Shown here: piece after piece, positions 43,657-45,980 of the stretch
Position numbering within the stretch: the first letter of the stretch is position 1
Layout of the letters: the number at the start of each line of letters is the position of its first letter
Origin: Bacteroidota bacterium
GTDB taxonomy: Bacteria; Bacteroidota; Bacteroidia; AKYH767-A; OLB10
Reading direction: 5' to 3'
DNA: 45,980 nucleotides
NCBI GenBank assembly: GCA_947447155.1
Contig: CANFIN010000012.1
Span: forward strand, 1 to 45,980
Notes under the pieces: model-generated
Seen by the model: only the letters and a program-made list of their open reading frames with translations
Databases searched by the model: none
Told to the model about the DNA's origin: nothing
Program-made: the position numbers and the translations under genes

Positions 43657-43689
43657 AAAAATCCCCGAGCAGAACTCGGGGATTTTTTT
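43657..43689. terminator. Bidirectional terminator between the SbtA-like gene and accC
   Basis: AAAAATCCCCGAG-CAGAA-CTCGGGGATTTTT is a perfect 13-bp stem with A and T runs on the two sides. It can therefore end transcription from both convergent genes. Confidence 0.95.
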
Positions 43690-45025
43690 ATTTCAACTTA
43701 AACGTTTCCATAAACTTAGTGGTATAATTACCTTTTCGAAAATCTTCATTTAGCATTAGCTGCTGATGAAAAGGAATGGTTGTTTTTACACCTTCAATAA
43801 CGAATTCGCTAAGTGCTCTTTCCATTGTTTGAATAGCTTCTTCTCGCGTTTGTGCAACAGTAATTAACTTTGCAATCATCGAATCATAATATGGAGGAAT
43901 TGTATAACCTGCATAGATATGTGAATCGACACGAACTCCATGTCCGCCTGGCTGATGCAATACTGTTATCTTGCCTGGAGAAGGACGGAAATCATTATAA
44001 GGATCTTCTGCATTAATTCGACATTCGATCGCATGCATAGTAGGATAATGATTATTTCCGCTGATAGGTACACCTGCAGCAATCTTGATTTGTTCTTTAA
44101 TCAAATCATAATTGATTACCTCTTCTGTTACTGGATGCTCTACCTGAATACGTGTATTCATTTCCATGAAGTAAAACTTCCCGTGCTTATCTACTAAGAA
44201 CTCGATTGTTCCTACACCTTCGTAATTACTTGCAAGCGTAGCTTTGATTGCGGCCTCACCCATTTCGTGACGAAGTTTTTCTGTCATGAATGGAGAAGGA
44301 GTTTCTTCCAGTAATTTTTGATGGCGACGTTGAATCGAACAATCACGCTCACTTAAATGACATGCCTTTCCATATTGATCACCTGCAATCTGAATTTCAA
44401 TATGACGTGGTTCTTCGATATATTTTTCCATGTACATACCATCGTTACCGAAGGCTGCACCTGCTTCTGTACGTGCAGTATCAAATGCTTTCTCTATCTC
44501 ATCTTCTTTCCAAACGATACGCATTCCTTTACCTCCACCACCGGCAGTTGCTTTAAGGATTACAGGATAACCAATTTCTTTCGCATCCTTTTTAGCTTCT
44601 TCAATATCTGATATCAAACCTTCTGAACCAGGAATTGTTGGAACGCCTGCTCGCTTCATTGTTTCTTTTGCATTGGCTTTATCACCCATTGCATCGATTT
44701 GGTCAGGTGTTGCACCAATAAATTTAATTCCGTGCTGCTGACAAATAGCCGAGAACTTTGAATTCTCCGATAAGAAACCATAACCTGGATGAATTGCATC
44801 TGCATTAGTGATTTCTGCTGCAGCAATGATTCGTGGAATATTTAAATACGAATCACGACTTTGCGGCGGACCAATACATACAGCTTCATCTGCGAAGCGC
44901 ACATGCAAACTTTCTTTATCTGCCGTCGAGTAAACTGCAACTGTGCGAATACCCATCTCTTTACAAGTACGGATAATACGCAATGCAATCTCGCCTCTGT
45001 TGGCAATCAATATTTTCTTAAACAT
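43688..45025 (-). CDS. accC: Acetyl-CoA carboxylase, biotin carboxylase subunit
   Basis: This 445-residue ATP-grasp enzyme carboxylates biotin on AccB using bicarbonate and ATP, the first half-reaction of malonyl-CoA synthesis. Motifs are [20 protein letters not shown], the glycine loop [44 protein letters not shown] and the catalytic [14 protein letters not shown]. Length is standard. It lies 31 bp after accB in the same operon. A bidirectional terminator closes the operon. Confidence 0.97.
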   Translation of the reverse strand: MFKKILIANRGEIALRIIRTCKEMGIRTVAVYSTADKESLHVRFADEAVCIGPPQSRDSYLNIPRIIAAAEITNADAIHPGYGFLSENSKFSAICQQHGIKFIGATPDQIDAMGDKANAKETMKRAGVPTIPGSEGLISDIEEAKKDAKEIGYPVILKATAGGGGKGMRIVWKEDEIEKAFDTARTEAGAAFGNDGMYMEKYIEEPRHIEIQIAGDQYGKACHLSERDCSIQRRHQKLLEETPSPFMTEKLRHEMGEAAIKATLASNYEGVGTIEFLVDKHGKFYFMEMNTRIQVEHPVTEEVINYDLIKEQIKIAAGVPISGNNHYPTMHAIECRINAEDPYNDFRPSPGKITVLHQPGGHGVRVDSHIYAGYTIPPYYDSMIAKLITVAQTREEAIQTMERALSEFVIEGVKTTIPFHQQLMLNEDFRKGNYTTKFMETFKLK

Positions 45026-45056
45026 AGTTTACTATTTAATGATTAAACAAGACGTC

Positions 45057-45533
45057 TTAGCTAGGATCAACTAAGAACAATGGCTGGTCATACTCAACAG
45101 GAGAAGAATTGTCTACTAATACTTTTACAATTCTTCCTGAAATTTCAGACTCGATTTCATTAAATAATTTCATTGCTTCGATAATACAAACCGCCTGACC
45201 AGATTTTATTTCATCTCCAACATTTACAAAGTTTGGTTTATCTGGACTAGATGCACGATAGAAAGTACCAATCATAGGACTTTTAACCGTGATGTATTTT
45301 GATTCATCATTGGATGCCGCTGGTGCAGGTGCAGGTGTTGCTGCAACAGGAGCTGGTGCTGCTTGCATTGGCATTTGCATTTGCATCATTGGAGCTGCAG
45401 TTAACACTTGCTCAACTACTCTTGGAGCTGCATTTTTAATGGTGATTTTCACCGTATCAGTTTCTAAGCTAACTTCACTTACACCTGATTTTGAAACGAA
45501 CTTTATAAGTTCTTCGATTTCCTTTTTGTTCAT
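45057..45533 (-). CDS. accB: Acetyl-CoA carboxylase biotin carboxyl carrier protein
   Basis: This 158-residue carrier has an N-terminal segment (MNKKEIEELIKFVSKSG), an Ala/Pro/Met-rich flexible linker (about 42-75) and a C-terminal biotinyl domain with EAMKLFNEI. K122 should carry the biotin. It brings carboxybiotin from AccC to the carboxyltransferase. It is the middle gene of fabH-accB-accC, with a -7 element before it, so accBC can be expressed apart from fabH. Confidence 0.97.
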   Translation of the reverse strand: MNKKEIEELIKFVSKSGVSEVSLETDTVKITIKNAAPRVVEQVLTAAPMMQMQMPMQAAPAPVAATPAPAPAASNDESKYITVKSPMIGTFYRASSPDKPNFVNVGDEIKSGQAVCIIEAMKLFNEIESEISGRIVKVLVDNSSPVEYDQPLFLVDPS

Positions 45534-45555
45534 AGAAGGAGTTTTTATGAGTCGT

Positions 45556-45563
45556 CAAAAATA
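45556..45563 (-). promoter_or_regulatory. -7 promoter element (TATTTTTG) for accB-accC
   Basis: An exact TAnnTTTG match on the minus strand lies in the 182-bp fabH-accB gap, 22 bp before the accB ATG. The rest of the gap is AT-rich without a gene. Confidence 0.6.
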
Positions 45564-45715
45564 AGCTATTTTGCTTAAAAACGATTGAATTTTGATTAAA
45601 AATTGGCCAAAATCATTGAATTTTCTTCAAAATTGAGGAAAATAACAAAAATTGACTTTAATCAAATCGAACTTAATTTATAAATTGAAAGTGAGTTTAA
45701 ATTGGCTAATTAAAA

Positions 45716-45980
45716 TTAATATGCCCACTTCACCCAAATAGAACCCCATGTAAATCCTCCACCAAAAGCAGCGATAATAATATTATCTCCCTTCTTGAAT
45801 TTACTTTCCCATTCCCATAAACAAAGTGGAATTGTTCCGTTGGTTGTATTGCCGTAACGCTCAATATTAAGTGTTACTTTTTCATCGCTAACGCCCATAC
45901 GACGAGCCGTTGCATCAATAATTCTTTTGTTTGCCTGATGCGGAATTAACCATGCAACATCATCCGAAGTTAAATGATTA
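45716..45980 (-). CDS. fabH: Beta-ketoacyl-ACP synthase III, C-terminal part (cut by window edge)
   Basis: The C-terminal 87 or so residues are present; the 5' part lies outside the window. The frame reads into the edge with [24 protein letters not shown], containing the catalytic histidine motif PHQANKRI, then the catalytic-asparagine region [15 protein letters not shown] and [13 protein letters not shown] at the end. FabH condenses acetyl-CoA with malonyl-ACP to start fatty acid synthesis, consistent with accBC downstream. In this ending, NTTNGTIP replaces the more usual NTSAASIP and GFTWG the more usual GLTWG. The ORF-track start at 45898 is only an internal methionine. Confidence 0.93.
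   Translation of the reverse strand, partial: NHLTSDDVAWLIPHQANKRIIDATARRMGVSDEKVTLNIERYGNTTNGTIPLCLWEWESKFKKGDNIIIAAFGGGFTWGSIWVKWAY

Overview
The window is AT-rich chromosomal DNA from a member of the Bacteroidota, probably a free-living or environmental Flavobacteriia/Bacteroidia-type organism. The evidence is a full-length SprA (the type IX secretion system, T9SS, outer-membrane translocon), three proteins with T9SS C-terminal sorting domains (two type A, one type B), Bacteroidota-typical families (DUF3109, DUF4403, DUF6029, Omp28), and at least thirteen exact copies of the Bacteroidota -7 promoter element TAnnTTTG placed just upstream of genes. All gene and family names come from reading the proteins; no database search was run.

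Layout. 1-480: an intact tRNA-Arg(CCG) surrounded by partial copies of its own 5' and 3' ends and by short modules bounded by inverted repeats. 481-7023: a small lipoprotein, DUF3109 protein, hot-dog thioesterase, GT9 glycosyltransferase, a coupled TatD nuclease/asparaginase pair, a DUF4403-like lipoprotein, and a DUF4160/DUF2442 pair. 7082-7586: a 139-bp tandem repeat, a 110-bp inverted-repeat element and tRNA-Ser(GGA). 7695-9358: a PAP2 phosphatase and a LuxR-type regulator with an altered phosphorylation site. 9573-20311 (minus strand): gcvH, sprA, ruvA and a malic enzyme fused to a phosphotransacetylase-like domain. 20466-26371: T9SS-sorted proteins and a cluster of CxxC-containing envelope proteins (Omp28-like, TlpA-like, DUF6029 barrel, Omp28 lipoprotein). 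26539-28981: two unknown exported proteins and a glutaryl-CoA-dehydrogenase-like enzyme. 29116-35913: tRNA-Cys(GCA) and a 2151-residue type-B T9SS surface protein with ten 83-residue repeats. 36036-40044: a large hybrid histidine kinase overlapping a degenerate receiver gene. 40110-43633: a GT39-like membrane glycosyltransferase coupled to a DgkA-type lipid kinase, MarC, and an SbtA-type transporter. 43688-45980 (minus strand): accC, accB and the 3' part of fabH.

How it fits together. The most coherent theme is the cell surface: SprA would export the T9SS substrates encoded around it, and the Omp28/TlpA/DUF6029 genes look like an envelope thiol-redox or surface-maturation set. The acc/fab genes make malonyl-CoA and start fatty acid synthesis. 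The GT39/DgkA pair probably share polyprenyl-phosphate chemistry. No prophage, IS element, CRISPR array or rRNA was seen. The parts least explained by known families are the repeat modules next to the tRNA genes, the degenerate-receiver signalling genes and the CxxC envelope cluster.
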